A stretch of 64,000 nucleotides of DNA from an uncultured Acidobacteriota bacterium (GCA_903873705.1 CAIQPK010000072.1:146910-210909); one strand, 5' to 3'; counted from the first letter of the stretch, positions 34,375 through 44,902 are shown. Notes: generated from the letters alone by a model not told the origin. Translations and numbers: made by a program.

Positions 34375-34884
34375 TCAGGCGTTGCCGCAGCCGCGGGAGA
34401 TCACGCGCGGCTTCCGCCACTCTTCATCGGTGGCAAAGGCGACGCAGCTGGCGCCGGTCTGGGTGTTGACGCGGTAGGTGATGTTGCCCTGGCGATACCA
34501 CTGATATTGGCCGGTTCCACCAAAACGCTGCCCGTTGGGGTTGTTGGGGATCTGGGAGTCGGCTACCGGGAGTGGATCGCTGGGTTTGGCGATGTTGGTG
34601 ATGCGGGGTGTGGCTTCCGGCGTAGTGGTGGCGGCTGCCGGGGTGGCCGTGGTCTGGGTTGTCGCGGTTTGGGTCGTAGTGGCTGCGGCGGGTGCGGGAG
34701 TGGGCTCGGGTGCGGGGGGAGCGGGTTCAGGCTGATCTTTGGCGGTGGCGTCTGGCGTCACGTTGCGAATGAAGACGTCGCCGTTAACAGGGACGTCTTT
34801 GCCGGAGTTTGCGCGTTTGTAGAACCACCAGCAGCCTCCCAGGATCAGGAAGGCCCCCAGTACCCACGCGATTGTTCTCAGCAT
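34375..34884 (-). CDS. Membrane-anchored hypothetical protein with Pro/Ala/Thr linker
   Basis: 169 aa. The N-terminal anchor MLRTIAWVLGAFLILGGCWWFY is followed by KRANSGKDVPVNGDVFIRN, then a low-complexity linker of about 55 residues (PEPAPPAPEPTPAPAAATTTQTAT...). The C-terminal ~45 residues read as a small domain, GGTGQYQWYRQGNITYRVNTQTGASCVAFATDEEWRKPRVISRGCGNA, with two Cys that could pair outside the cytoplasm. The start at ATG 34884 has GAGGGGAAG upstream. It is divergent from the GT2 gene at 35041. Function unknown. Confidence 0.65.
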   Translation of the reverse strand: MLRTIAWVLGAFLILGGCWWFYKRANSGKDVPVNGDVFIRNVTPDATAKDQPEPAPPAPEPTPAPAAATTTQTATTQTTATPAAATTTPEATPRITNIAKPSDPLPVADSQIPNNPNGQRFGGTGQYQWYRQGNITYRVNTQTGASCVAFATDEEWRKPRVISRGCGNA

Positions 34885-35040
34885 TGCTTCCCCTCGCCAG
34901 TTATAGATGCCCGATGCAAACCTTTGTATCCCTATCAATGATGGCGCGGACAGGCGGCGGGTGTGCGGGAAAGACAGGCAGAGAACATAGCTCGTTACCT
35001 GCAAAATAGGTTCCCGGTCCCAGCGTAGTATCATCGCTTC

Positions 35041-36018
35041 GTGCCGAAATATTCGATTGTCGTCCCGTTTCATAACGAAGAAGACAACGTTACCGTGCTC
35101 TACGACCGGGTAAAGCACGTGATGGAGCAGGTCGATACGAGCTTCGAGCTGGTGTTCGTGGACGACGGCTCGCGGGACCGGACTTACCGGCTATTGGAAG
35201 AAATTGCGGCGGTAGATTCACGGGTGCTCCTGGTAAAACTGCGGCGTAATTTCGGGCAGACATCGGCGCTGGCGGCGGGGTTCGATCACTCATCGGGCGA
35301 GTACGTGCTGGCGATGGATGGCGACTTGCAGCACAATCCTGATGAGATTCCAGGGTTCCTGGCGAAGTTGGAAGAAGGCTACGATGTGGTGAGCGGATGG
35401 CGCGCGCAACGTGCCGACGGCTTGCTGCGACGGTTTCCCTCGCGGGTGGCCAACGGGTTGATGGCGCAGATTTCCGGCGTGGACATTCACGATTTTGGTA
35501 CGACCTTCAAGGCTTATCGCCGAGAAGTGATTGCGAATATTCCGCTTTACGGCGAGATGCATCGCTTTATCCCCGCGCTGGCTAGCTGGTATGGCGCGAG
35601 CATCTGCGAGATTCCGATTTCGAACCCGGCACGGACGGCAGGGAAGAGCCACTACGGCATTGGGCGAACGTTCCGGGTGATGTTTGATCTGCTGACGATC
35701 CGGTTCCTACTGAAGTACATGTCGCGGCCGCTGCACTTCTTTGGCGTGGTGGGCGCGTTGGGTATGTTTTCGGGTGGCGGGCTGGCGACGTGGCTGCTGC
35801 TGCACAAGATCATGACCGGACGGGATGTGGGCGGAGAGCATGGGCCGCTGTTCGTGATAGCGGCGGTGCTGATCCTGGGCGGTATCCAGATGATCGGAGT
35901 TGGGTTGCTGGGCGAGTTGCAGGTGCGGCACTTTTATGCGCAGTCGCAGCAGACGCCGTATACGGTGGACCGCGTGGTGCGGATGAAGCCTTCCGAAGAG
36001 ATTTTGCGGCAGTCGTAA
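35041..36018 (+). CDS. Polyprenyl-phosphate GT2 glycosyltransferase (DPM1/GtrB/ArnC-like)
   Basis: 325 aa. The cytosolic GT-A domain has YSIVVPFHNEEDNV, LVFVDDGSRDRT, LRRNFGQTSALAAGFDHSSGEYVLAMDGDLQHNPDEIPGFL (DxD) and GWRAQRADGLLRRFPSRVAN, then two transmembrane helices (about 230-255 and 270-295) and a short tail. This is the pattern of enzymes that load mannose, glucose or aminoarabinose onto undecaprenyl phosphate. The GTG start at 35041 follows directly on a compact intergenic region. Sugar specificity is not determinable. Confidence 0.88.
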   Translation: MPKYSIVVPFHNEEDNVTVLYDRVKHVMEQVDTSFELVFVDDGSRDRTYRLLEEIAAVDSRVLLVKLRRNFGQTSALAAGFDHSSGEYVLAMDGDLQHNPDEIPGFLAKLEEGYDVVSGWRAQRADGLLRRFPSRVANGLMAQISGVDIHDFGTTFKAYRREVIANIPLYGEMHRFIPALASWYGASICEIPISNPARTAGKSHYGIGRTFRVMFDLLTIRFLLKYMSRPLHFFGVVGALGMFSGGGLATWLLLHKIMTGRDVGGEHGPLFVIAAVLILGGIQMIGVGLLGELQVRHFYAQSQQTPYTVDRVVRMKPSEEILRQS

Positions 36019-36021
36019 GGC

Positions 36022-36048
36022 AGGGAACAGGGATTAGGGATTAGGAAA
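36022..36048. repeat. Short tandem heptamer (GGGATTA)
   Basis: Two to three GGGATTA/GGAACAG-type units between the GT2 stop and the quinone reductase start. Confidence 0.5.
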
Positions 36049-36069
36049 GTCTTTAGTTCGGAGGAAGTT

Positions 36070-37038
36070 TTGAAAGCGATCCAAATTGCGAAGACGGGTG
36101 GACCTGAGGTCCTGGAGTATGTTGATCTGCCTAAGCCGGCACCGGCAGCGGGACAGGTGCTGATCAAGGTTGTGGCTTCGGGCGTGAACTTTATCGACAC
36201 GTACCTGCGTGAGGGGCGCTACCCGGCACCGCTGCCGTTCATTGCTGGGCAGGAAGGTGCGGGCGTCGTTGAGGGCGTCGGCGAAGGTGCGACCGGGTTC
36301 CAAGAAGGCGACCACGTGGCGTGGATGGGTACGCGCGGATCGTATGCGGAGTATGCCGCTGTTCCGGCAGCGGATGTGTTGCACGTCCCGGAGAAGCTGA
36401 GCCTGCACCAGGCTGCCGCGGCGATGATTCAGGGTGTGACGGCACACTATCTTTCACACAGCACCTATCCGATTCAGAAGGGCGATACGGTGCTGGTTCA
36501 TGCCGGTGCCGGCGGCGTGGGACTGCTGCTGACGCAGATGGCGAAGATGCTCGGTGCGACTGTGTTGACAACGGTTTCGACTGAGGACAAGGCTGCGCTT
36601 TCGCGTGAGGCTGGCGCTGACCAAGTCATTCTTTACACGCAGCAGGACTTCCGTGAGGAACTGCTGAAGTTTACCGGCGGCGTGGGGATTCCGGTAGTGT
36701 ACGACGCAGTGGGCAAGACGACGTTTGAGGATTCGTTAAAGTGCCTGCGGACGCGCGGAATGATGGTGCTGTATGGCGCCTCGAGCGGAGCAGTGCCACC
36801 GCTCGATCCGATTCGGCTGATGAGCTCGGGCTCACTGTATCTGACGCGGCCTACTTCGAAGGACTATACGCGGACGCGTGCGGAGCTGGAGCAACGGATG
36901 GGCGATGTGTTTGGCTGGATTCTCGACGGCAAGCTGAAGGTGCGGATTGGGCATGAGTATCCGCTGGCTGAAGCGGCGCAGGCGCAGAAGGATCTCGAAG
37001 GGCGAAAGACGACGGGGAAGGTGCTGCTGATTCCGTAG
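36070..37038 (+). CDS. Zinc-independent NADPH:quinone oxidoreductase (MDR superfamily)
   Basis: 322 aa, QOR-type medium-chain reductase. The N-terminal GroES-like domain has GGPEVLEYVDLPKPAPAAGQVLIKV and NFIDTYLREGRYPAPLPFIAGQEGAGVV. The Rossmann part has VLVHAGAGGVGLLLTQMAKMLGATVLTTV and AGADQVILYTQQDF. No structural zinc cysteines are present, which fits the QOR subgroup that reduces quinones with one electron or two. The TTG start at 36070 is supported by GGAGGAAG at 36059-36066. Soluble, with a likely redox-stress role. Confidence 0.9.
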   Translation: MKAIQIAKTGGPEVLEYVDLPKPAPAAGQVLIKVVASGVNFIDTYLREGRYPAPLPFIAGQEGAGVVEGVGEGATGFQEGDHVAWMGTRGSYAEYAAVPAADVLHVPEKLSLHQAAAAMIQGVTAHYLSHSTYPIQKGDTVLVHAGAGGVGLLLTQMAKMLGATVLTTVSTEDKAALSREAGADQVILYTQQDFREELLKFTGGVGIPVVYDAVGKTTFEDSLKCLRTRGMMVLYGASSGAVPPLDPIRLMSSGSLYLTRPTSKDYTRTRAELEQRMGDVFGWILDGKLKVRIGHEYPLAEAAQAQKDLEGRKTTGKVLLIP

Positions 37039-37104
37039 CGGCGATGATGTTTTGACTTCCACAGGGCTGGCGCTCACACTGGAAGCTCACTGCTAATTCC
37101 TGCG

Positions 37105-37330
37105 GTCTTTGTTGCTACTAGAGGCTGCCTGTCGATCACCGTTACCGCAAGGGAATGTTCGGGAAGCGCGGTGAAACTCCGCCACTGCCCCGCAACTGTG
37201 ATGCGCGCACCTTTCGAGGTTGAAGGGTGAAAGCCTGGCCGGGATTTTCTCACTGACGCCTCCCCGGCGCCGGGAAGGGAAAGTCCAAATGCAGCAGGTC
37301 AGCTTGTAATCGCGCCAGTCAGGAGACCGG
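37105..37330 (+). promoter_or_regulatory. Cobalamin (B12) riboswitch
   Basis: The conserved core GGTGAAACTCCGCCACTGCC (37170-37189) is followed by CCCGCAACTGTGATG. The distal element GCCAGTCAGGAGACC is at 37314-37328. This is the AdoCbl aptamer. It lies directly upstream of the TonB-dependent receptor, so that gene should be repressed when cobalamin is plentiful. Confidence 0.93.
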
Positions 37331-37351
37331 TTCCGCTCGCGCACGTCACCA

Positions 37352-37370
37352 CGCTCTCGCAGGGAGAGCG
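37352..37370 (+). promoter_or_regulatory. Hairpin abutting the receptor ribosome site
   Basis: CGCTCTC-GCAGG-GAGAGCG (perfect 7-bp stem), followed at once by GAGGAG and the ATG at 37385. Likely part of the riboswitch expression platform acting on translation. Confidence 0.6.
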
Positions 37371-37384
37371 GAGGAGTTATCCCC

Positions 37385-39880
37385 ATGCCCCATGTTCTGC
37401 GCCGCGCTGCGGCCGGCTTGTCTTTGCGTGCACCTTCGGTGCGACGCTTCGCCTTGGCGTTTTTCTTTTGCTCGTTGATGACCATCGCGGCCGATGCTGT
37501 GGTGGTGCGGGGTCGTGTGACGACGCCGCTGGGTGTAGTGGTGCCGGGTGCTCGAGTGCAGCTGGTGGAGTCGGGCAAAGTGGTGGCGGTGGGCATTGCG
37601 GGCGCGGATGGCACCTTTGAAGTGCGCAGCGGCGACGAGGGGCGGTTTACGCTGCTGACTTCTGCGGGTGGGTTTCTGCCGGCGGTGGGCGTGGACTTCT
37701 ATGGCGGTGCGAGCGACGTGGTGACGCAGGATGCCGTGCTGGCGACGAATACGGTGCGGCAGGAGGTGTCGGTGACGGCGACGGGGATGGCGACACCGCT
37801 GCCACAGGTGACGGCGCCCGTGAGCGTGATTGGAGCCGAGGCGCTGGTGACGCGTGTTGGTATTACCGAGGAGTTGCGGCAGGAGCCGGGTGTGGTGATG
37901 GTGCAGTCGGGGCAGAGTGGTGGCGTGACATCGCTGTTTATGCGCGGTGGGCCTTCGGACGGCAACAAGGTGCTGATTGACGGCATTCCGGCGGAGGATG
38001 TGGGCGGGTCGTTCGACTACGGCACGGTTTCGAGCACGGGCGTGGCGAGCGTGGAGGTTTATCGGGGACCGAACAGCGCGCTGTATGGAACGGACTCCCA
38101 GGCGGCGGTGGTGAACATCACGACGCCGCGAGGGTCGTCGCTGAAGCCGATGCTTGAGTACAGCGGCGATGCGGGGAACCTGCATGCGTGGCGCGATGAA
38201 GCGGTGGTGAGCGGAACGCTGAATAAGTTGGATTATCTGGGTGGGTATTCGCGGTTCGATATGTCGAATGCGCTGCGGTTCGATCGCTATTACTCTGGTA
38301 CGGCTGTGGCGAACCTCGGTTACAGCTTCAGCGCGAACACGCTGCTGCGGTTGACGCTGCGGCAAGGTGTTTCGGCTGAGGGGCTGCCTGGCGCGTATGA
38401 CTTCTATGGGCTTGCGCAGAATGGCAAGGAGAGCGACCAGGACCTTTACTGCGGTGTGACGCTGGAGAACCGGACTGAGGGCGGATGGCACAACCTGGCG
38501 CGTTATGGCATTGCGCGCAAGCGGGAGCAGGCGAAGTACTTTGGACAGCCTGGAACGCTGCTGACGTTTCCTGATCCGTTCAATCCGGGCAAGACATATA
38601 GCGGTTACTTCGGCAACGTGGTGACGATTCGCGGAGCGAATGGGTATACGGCGACGGATCGTGCGCAGCTATTTGGTGGAGCGAATCGCGACCAGGACTC
38701 TAACCGCGATGAGTTTTACTACCAGAGCGATTATGTGTTTCCGAAACGTGTGGCCGCGTTGTTTGGCTTCCGTTATGAAGATGAGCGCGGCAGTTCGAAT
38801 ATTCCGGCTTACTTCAGCTTCCAGAAAACGGAGCGGAGAAACTTCGCTTACACGCTGCAATTTCAGGGGGACATCAAGAGCCGGTTCTTCTATTCGCTGG
38901 GCGGTGCTGTCGAGAAGAACCATCTTTATGGCGTTGTTGGCGAGCCGCGGGTGGGGTTTGCTTATGTGCCGGTGCGGACTTCAGGCCGTTGGTTTCATGG
39001 GACGCGGTTGCGGTTCAACTATGCGCAGGGTGTGCAGGAGCCTTCGCTGGCGGTGGAGTTCAGCTCGCTGCTTACCGAACTGCAGCAGGCTGGCGATACG
39101 ACGGACATCAAGGCGTTCCATGTTGGGCCGCTCGGGCCGGAGCGCTCGCGGACATATGACTTTGGCATCGACCAGAATGTGCTGGGCGACAAGATCGTGG
39201 TGAAGCTGGGCTACTTCCACAACCGGTTTGCTAACCAGGTGGAGTTTGTGGGTTCGAACGATATTCAGCAGTACTTCGGCATCGCTCCTTCGCATGATGC
39301 GTTCTTCTTTGGTGCCGAGTTGAACTCGCTGCAGTATCGCGCTGCGGGACTGGAGAGCGAGATTGCTTATCGGCCGACGCATCGTGTGCTGCTGCGGGGT
39401 GGGTACACGTATCTGGATGCGGTGGTTGAGAAATCGTTCTCGGGTGATGTGACGGCGGCGCTGGGTGGGTTTGCTAATGTGAACCCGAAATATCCGGGGA
39501 TTGCGATTGGGAGCTCGGCTCCGTTGATTGGGGCGCGGCCGTTTCGGCGGCCTCCGCATACGGGGTTTGTGGCGGCGACGTATACGCAGCCGAAGTGGAG
39601 CGTGGCTCTGAAGGGCGCGCTTGCGAGCCGGTCGGATGACTCGACGTTCCTTGGATTCGTCGATCCGGCGGAAGCGAATACGCTGCTGCTGCCGAATAGG
39701 GATTTGGACTTTGGTTACGCGAAGCTGGACGTTAGCGGGACATATTCGGTCACGTCTCGCATCAGCGTGTTTTCGCAGGTGGAGAACCTGTTGAACGATC
39801 AGCACATCGGGCCGATTGGCTTTCCGGGTTTGCCGTTGACGGTGCGCGCTGGGATGAAGTTCCGGCTGGGTGGTGACTAG
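37385..39880 (+). CDS. TonB-dependent receptor, likely cobalamin uptake (BtuB-like)
   Basis: 831-aa outer-membrane receptor. Signal peptide near residues 20-38, then a carboxypeptidase-regulatory-like Ig domain (VVVRGRVTTPLGVVVPGARVQLVESGKVVAVGIAGADGTFEV, about 40-120). A TonB plug domain follows (TAPVSVIGAEALVTRVGITEELRQEPGVVMVQSGQSGGVTSLFMRGGPSDGNKVLIDGIP), then a 22-strand-type barrel ending VRAGMKFRLGG. The cobalamin riboswitch upstream is the best clue to substrate: a corrinoid or cobalamin. The ATG at 37385 is set by GGAGGAG. No btuCDF transport genes follow in the window. Confidence 0.9.
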   Translation: MPHVLRRAAAGLSLRAPSVRRFALAFFFCSLMTIAADAVVVRGRVTTPLGVVVPGARVQLVESGKVVAVGIAGADGTFEVRSGDEGRFTLLTSAGGFLPAVGVDFYGGASDVVTQDAVLATNTVRQEVSVTATGMATPLPQVTAPVSVIGAEALVTRVGITEELRQEPGVVMVQSGQSGGVTSLFMRGGPSDGNKVLIDGIPAEDVGGSFDYGTVSSTGVASVEVYRGPNSALYGTDSQAAVVNITTPRGSSLKPMLEYSGDAGNLHAWRDEAVVSGTLNKLDYLGGYSRFDMSNALRFDRYYSGTAVANLGYSFSANTLLRLTLRQGVSAEGLPGAYDFYGLAQNGKESDQDLYCGVTLENRTEGGWHNLARYGIARKREQAKYFGQPGTLLTFPDPFNPGKTYSGYFGNVVTIRGANGYTATDRAQLFGGANRDQDSNRDEFYYQSDYVFPKRVAALFGFRYEDERGSSNIPAYFSFQKTERRNFAYTLQFQGDIKSRFFYSLGGAVEKNHLYGVVGEPRVGFAYVPVRTSGRWFHGTRLRFNYAQGVQEPSLAVEFSSLLTELQQAGDTTDIKAFHVGPLGPERSRTYDFGIDQNVLGDKIVVKLGYFHNRFANQVEFVGSNDIQQYFGIAPSHDAFFFGAELNSLQYRAAGLESEIAYRPTHRVLLRGGYTYLDAVVEKSFSGDVTAALGGFANVNPKYPGIAIGSSAPLIGARPFRRPPHTGFVAATYTQPKWSVALKGALASRSDDSTFLGFVDPAEANTLLLPNRDLDFGYAKLDVSGTYSVTSRISVFSQVENLLNDQHIGPIGFPGLPLTVRAGMKFRLGGD

Positions 39881-39910
39881 AAACACGGGTTACAGAAAGT
39901 AGTTGCGATC

Positions 39911-39947
39911 ACCCGCAAAGCCTTGTGCTGAGCGGGTTTTCGTTTAG
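39911..39947 (+). terminator. Rho-independent terminator after the receptor
   Basis: ACCCGC ... GCGGGT stem with GTTTTCGTTT tail, 30 bp after the stop codon. Confidence 0.75.
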
Positions 39948-40001
39948 TTGGGGTGAACCCCGGAGGGGGTGTGCGGCGTCTAACTGAACGTGGAGGAAGT
40001 T

Positions 40002-40943
40002 ATGTTTACTCTGAATCGTTCTATGGCCCGTTTAGCCTGTGTGAGCCTGCTGGCAGGTGCTTTGCCGCTGGTGGCGCAGGAGTTGAGGAATGAAGGACCG
40101 GTGGCTACGCAGGCTACTGTGTCAGTGGAGTCGAAGCAGTCGGTTCCGCTGGATCCGGCTACGGTGAAGGTGGAAGTGAATGGTCATGCGACTACGCTGA
40201 CGAGCATTACACCGATCCAGCCGGGGACGGCGCAGGTTGCCATTCTGATCGACGATGGTCTGCGTTCGAGCTTTGGCAACCAGGTTGGTGAAGTGAAGAA
40301 GTTTATCAACACGCTGCCGGAAGGAACGCAGGTGCTGGTGGGTTATATGCGCAATGGCAGCGTGATGTCGCAGGGCGGTTTTTCGGCTGACCATGCTGCT
40401 GTGGCTGCCAGTGTGCGGATGCCGCTGTCGGCTGTGGGCATCAGCGCGAGCCCTTACTTCTGCCTGTCGGACTTTGTGAAGAAGTGGCCTTCGCGTGAAG
40501 CGGGACCCCGGTTCGTGCTGATGCTGAGCAACGGCGTCGATCCTTACAACGGCAGCACGTCGCTGATGAACCAGGACAGCCCTTATGTGGAGTCGGCGCA
40601 AGCCGATGCCCAGCGTGCCGGTGTGGCGGTCTATGCGGTGGCTTATTCCAATGCCGGGATGCGTGGTGAACGCGCTTCGTTCAGCGGTCAGAGTTACCTG
40701 AACCAGGTGGCGGATGCCACTGGCGGACGGTCGTTCTATAACCTGGACGGCAGCCCGGTTTCGCTGTCGCCTTACCTGAAGGCTTTCCGTTCGGCGATCG
40801 CGGAGAGCTATACGGCGACGTTCATGGCCAGTTCAGACCATGAGAAGCCGAATACGCTGGCGCGGTTGAAGATTACGACGTCGCAGCCTGGTTTGAAGCT
40901 GCACGCGCCGGATGCGGTGCATCCGGGTGCGGGTGGCGAGTAA
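40002..40943 (+). CDS. Secreted VWFA-related domain protein (acidobacterial type)
   Basis: 313 aa with signal peptide MFTLNRSMARLACVSLLAGALPLVAQ. A von Willebrand factor A-like fold is seen as VAILIDDGLRSSFGNQVGEVKKFINTL (the DxSxS metal site is replaced by DDGLRSS), FVLMLSNGVDPYNG and VAVYAVAYSNAG. These VWFA-related proteins are abundant in Acidobacteria and have no settled function. ATG 40002 is preceded by GGAGGAAG. It stands alone, separated from the receptor by a terminator, and ends before a strong hairpin. Confidence 0.8.
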   Translation: MFTLNRSMARLACVSLLAGALPLVAQELRNEGPVATQATVSVESKQSVPLDPATVKVEVNGHATTLTSITPIQPGTAQVAILIDDGLRSSFGNQVGEVKKFINTLPEGTQVLVGYMRNGSVMSQGGFSADHAAVAASVRMPLSAVGISASPYFCLSDFVKKWPSREAGPRFVLMLSNGVDPYNGSTSLMNQDSPYVESAQADAQRAGVAVYAVAYSNAGMRGERASFSGQSYLNQVADATGGRSFYNLDGSPVSLSPYLKAFRSAIAESYTATFMASSDHEKPNTLARLKITTSQPGLKLHAPDAVHPGAGGE

Positions 40944-40966
40944 GGGTGGTTGTTGCGTATGGCTTC

Positions 40967-40992
40967 GCGGGCTCCCTCAATGGGGGCCCGCG
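40967..40992. terminator. Strong GC hairpin downstream of VWA gene
   Basis: GCGGGCTCCC-TCAAT-GGGGGCCCGC. No clear T tract, but the place and stem strength suit transcription end or a mRNA 3' cap. Confidence 0.6.
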
Positions 40993-41254
40993 GTGTTTGT
41001 GGGGGTGGCCCCCCCAGACTTGACTGCAAAGTCTCAGAAAACACAGGGCGAGGTCTGGGTAGACCCCGGGGTGTGGTCTGGGTTGGTCTGGTTGAGGTTT
41101 CGCGAATGCTGAATTTGATTGCTGTCTCTATTGTAGAGAGTTGGTGGGAATAATCATGCCAAGTATTTTGGTGATGATTGGCCTTTGTTCATGGGGGTTT
41201 GGGGAGTTTTGCAGAGGGGCGGGGGGTTGACAGGAATTCGGGTAAACCTGCGGC
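40993..41254. other. Gene-free gap
   Basis: About 260 bp with no supported gene. GGTCTGG-type short direct repeats lie at 41058-41095; otherwise I see nothing. Confidence 0.5.
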
Positions 41255-41459
41255 TCAGACTATCTGGTTAGCGGCGAATGCGATGCCGGCGCGGGTGTCC
41301 TGGTCGGTTCAAATCAGGGAAGTCGTGCAGGATTTCTTCGTGAGACATGCCTGAGGCGAGATATCCGAGAATGTGTCCCACAGTGATGCGCAGGCCGCGG
41401 ATGCAGGGTTTGCCGCTGCGCTTGCCCGGTTCCATCGTGATGATCTGCGAGTAGTCCAT
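41255..41459 (-). pseudogene. DUF433 (VapB-type antitoxin) gene with 3' frameshift
   Basis: Starts MDYSQIITMEPGKRSGKPCI, then RGLRITVGHILGYLASGMSHEEILHDFPDLN, the DUF433 winged-helix pattern. After PDLN the frame goes RPGHPRRHRIRR to a stop at 41268. The next frame instead reads DQDTRAGIAFAANQIV and stops at 41255, the usual DUF433 ending (DIRAGIAFAA). One extra base near 41306-41307 explains the change. No DUF5615 PIN-like toxin gene is adjacent, so this is probably a decayed orphan antitoxin. Confidence 0.75.
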
Positions 41460-41520
41460 ACGGATAGAGTATGGAGAGTTTTGGCGAAGGTAAAGCATTG
41501 CTGCTCGGCGGTTGGGGTTC

Positions 41521-41590
41521 CCCACTCATGCCGCAAAGTGTGCGCCATGAATGGGCCACCCGGCTATTTGTGGCGAATGGGCCACCCGTG
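41521..41590. repeat. Covarying hairpin repeat, copy 6, with partial second copy
   Basis: CCCACTCATG ... CATGAATGGGCCACCCGG; the TCATG/CATGA stem at 41526-41530/41546-41550. A second partial tail GAATGGGCCACCCG lies at 41575-41588. Confidence 0.65.
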
Positions 41591-41591
41591 A

Positions 41592-42452
41592 TCACAGCTT
41601 TTCTGCTTCTGTTCTTTTTGCTAGAGCTGCTTCTGGTTTTTGTTCTGCGTCGAGGATGCGCGCGTGAAATAGAAGTTCGTTTTTTAGCGTTGGGTAATAT
41701 TCGTGTTGCACGAGCTGAGGGGCGTCGGCCTTGAGGCCATCTATTGCTTTTCGCTCAAAAGTTTCCGCGATGGTGAGATCAGCATCAGCAGCCGCGAGAT
41801 CGCCTTGCGAAGCTTCAGCCTGAGCACGGATCGAGTATGCGGCATTTGATCCGGAGCCATCGTCATGGCCCTGTTTTATGACGGCGACGGCCTTATTTGC
41901 GTAATCGAGGGCTTCTGACGATTTCTTGTTACGTAGCAGAGCTCCTGCAGCATAGACGTATGCTGATCGGCGCTCGATGAAGCGTTCCTGATCGGAAAAT
42001 GTTGATGCGATTTCACCGGTGTGCGCGCAGGCAGCGGCGCTCGCGTCTGGATTGCTCGCGTCGCGCAATGCTGTACGGCACGCGTCGAAGGCAGAGAAGT
42101 ATTCCTTCGCGATCTTCTCGTCGTTGGGATTATGGGGAGCGGGTAGCGTGAAATCGACGGAAACTGGAAAAGTTTGTGTGGCTGGTACGGACTTGTAGGT
42201 CCATTTGCGAACACTGTCCTGCGCGGCGCCGACGAGCATGGGTGGGCCGCTGACCGTTTTCACATTCGTGACGTTGCCTGCTGTATTAATTGTGATTTGG
42301 AGCACTACCGTGCCAGAAACGTGGGCGGCCTTCGCGATGGGTGGGTACACCACTTCTGCTTTGGTGAGTATTTCCGGGGCTATTGTTTGTCCGGGAGACG
42401 ATAACGTGAGGGTAAGGAGGCAGCTTGGCGCGAGCAGCAGGTGTCGGAGCAT
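41592..42452 (-). CDS. TonB C-terminal domain protein with TPR-like helices
   Basis: 286 aa secreted or periplasmic protein. Signal peptide MLRHLLLAPSCLLTLTLSSPGQ. A TonB-C-type domain follows (about 28-105): EVVYPPIAKAAHVSGTVVLQITINTAGNVTNVKTVSGPPMLVGAAQDSVRKWTYKS. The rest is helical with TPR spacing (AYVYAAGALLRNKKSSEALDYANKAVAVIKQG; QAEASQGDLAAADADLTIAET). It lacks the proline-rich spanning region and inner-membrane helix of classical TonB, so it is unlikely to energise receptors by itself. Such stand-alone TonB-C proteins are common in Acidobacteria; function unknown. Confidence 0.75.
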   Translation of the reverse strand: MLRHLLLAPSCLLTLTLSSPGQTIAPEILTKAEVVYPPIAKAAHVSGTVVLQITINTAGNVTNVKTVSGPPMLVGAAQDSVRKWTYKSVPATQTFPVSVDFTLPAPHNPNDEKIAKEYFSAFDACRTALRDASNPDASAAACAHTGEIASTFSDQERFIERRSAYVYAAGALLRNKKSSEALDYANKAVAVIKQGHDDGSGSNAAYSIRAQAEASQGDLAAADADLTIAETFERKAIDGLKADAPQLVQHEYYPTLKNELLFHARILDAEQKPEAALAKRTEAEKL

Positions 42453-42493
42453 GGCTTAAGGTAGCAGGCTGTTCGCGTTCGAAGGTTGGGAAG

Positions 42494-42564
42494 ATTTGTG
42501 CAGACGGAGGATGAATTCGTCGATCAAAGTGCGCTCGACGATTCATCCTCCTTACTGCACAAAT
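42494..42564. repeat. Long inverted repeat (30-bp arms)
   Basis: The left arm starts at 42494 (ATTTGTGCAG, then GGAGGATGAAT) and pairs with the right arm 42535-42564 with few mismatches around an 11-base spacer. It lies between the TonB-C gene start and the groEL terminator. Confidence 0.8.
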
Positions 42565-42582
42565 TTCCTTAGCGACCATCTG

Positions 42583-42618
42583 AAGAAAAACAAAAGCCCC
42601 GGAATTCTCCGGGGCTTC
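42583..42618 (-). terminator. Rho-independent terminator of groEL
   Basis: GCCCCGGAGAATTCCGGGGC on the minus strand, followed by TTTTGTTTTTC, 20 bp after the groEL stop. Confidence 0.88.
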
Positions 42619-42637
42619 TTTGTGGTTGGGTTGAGGT

Positions 42638-44404
<1,767 letters not shown>

Positions 44405-44413
44405 GAGTGGTGG

Positions 44414-44713
44414 CTACTTCTTGAGGATGCCGAGGACTTCTTCCTCGCGCATGATGAGGAAATCTTCGCCGTCGAGCTTGATCTCGGTGCCGGAGTACTT
44501 GCCGAAGAGGATGGTGTCGCCGGCCTTGACGTCGAGGGGGAAAACCTTGCCTTCGTCGTTGGACTTGCCCTTGCCGACGGAGATGACTTCGCCCGACTGG
44601 GGCTTTTCTTTTGCGGAATCGGGGATGATGATGCCGCCGCGAATGCTTTCGCCTTCTTCAATGCGGCGAACGAGAATGCGGTCGTGCAGGGGTGTAAATG
44701 AGGCAGTTGCCAT
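44414..44713 (-). CDS. groS: Co-chaperonin GroES
   Basis: 99 aa lid of the GroEL cage. [91 protein letters not shown] covers the full fold, with the mobile loop SIRGGIIIP. First gene of the groES-groEL operon, with a CIRCE element 55 bp upstream of the ATG. Confidence 0.98.
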   Translation of the reverse strand: MATASFTPLHDRILVRRIEEGESIRGGIIIPDSAKEKPQSGEVISVGKGKSNDEGKVFPLDVKAGDTILFGKYSGTEIKLDGEDFLIMREEEVLGILKK

Positions 44714-44767
44714 ATTTCCTACGTCTCCTTTGGGGTTCGAGGTGCTGGGGCGCGTTGCGGTGCCGGT

Positions 44768-44794
44768 TTAGCACTCTCCACTTCCGACTGCTAA
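44768..44794 (-). promoter_or_regulatory. CIRCE element (HrcA operator)
   Basis: TTAGCACTC-N9-GACTGCTAA, one mismatch from the consensus GAGTGCTAA. Indicates HrcA repression of groES-groEL; hrcA itself is not in the window. Confidence 0.9.
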
Positions 44795-44902
44795 TGTAGG
44801 CCAGCGGGCCGGCAATGTCAAGGGCGCGATGTGAAATATGAGTGAATTACGCTCAAGATTGGGAAGATGCCGAAAATGGGTTGTAAGCGGTAGAATTACG
44901 CC

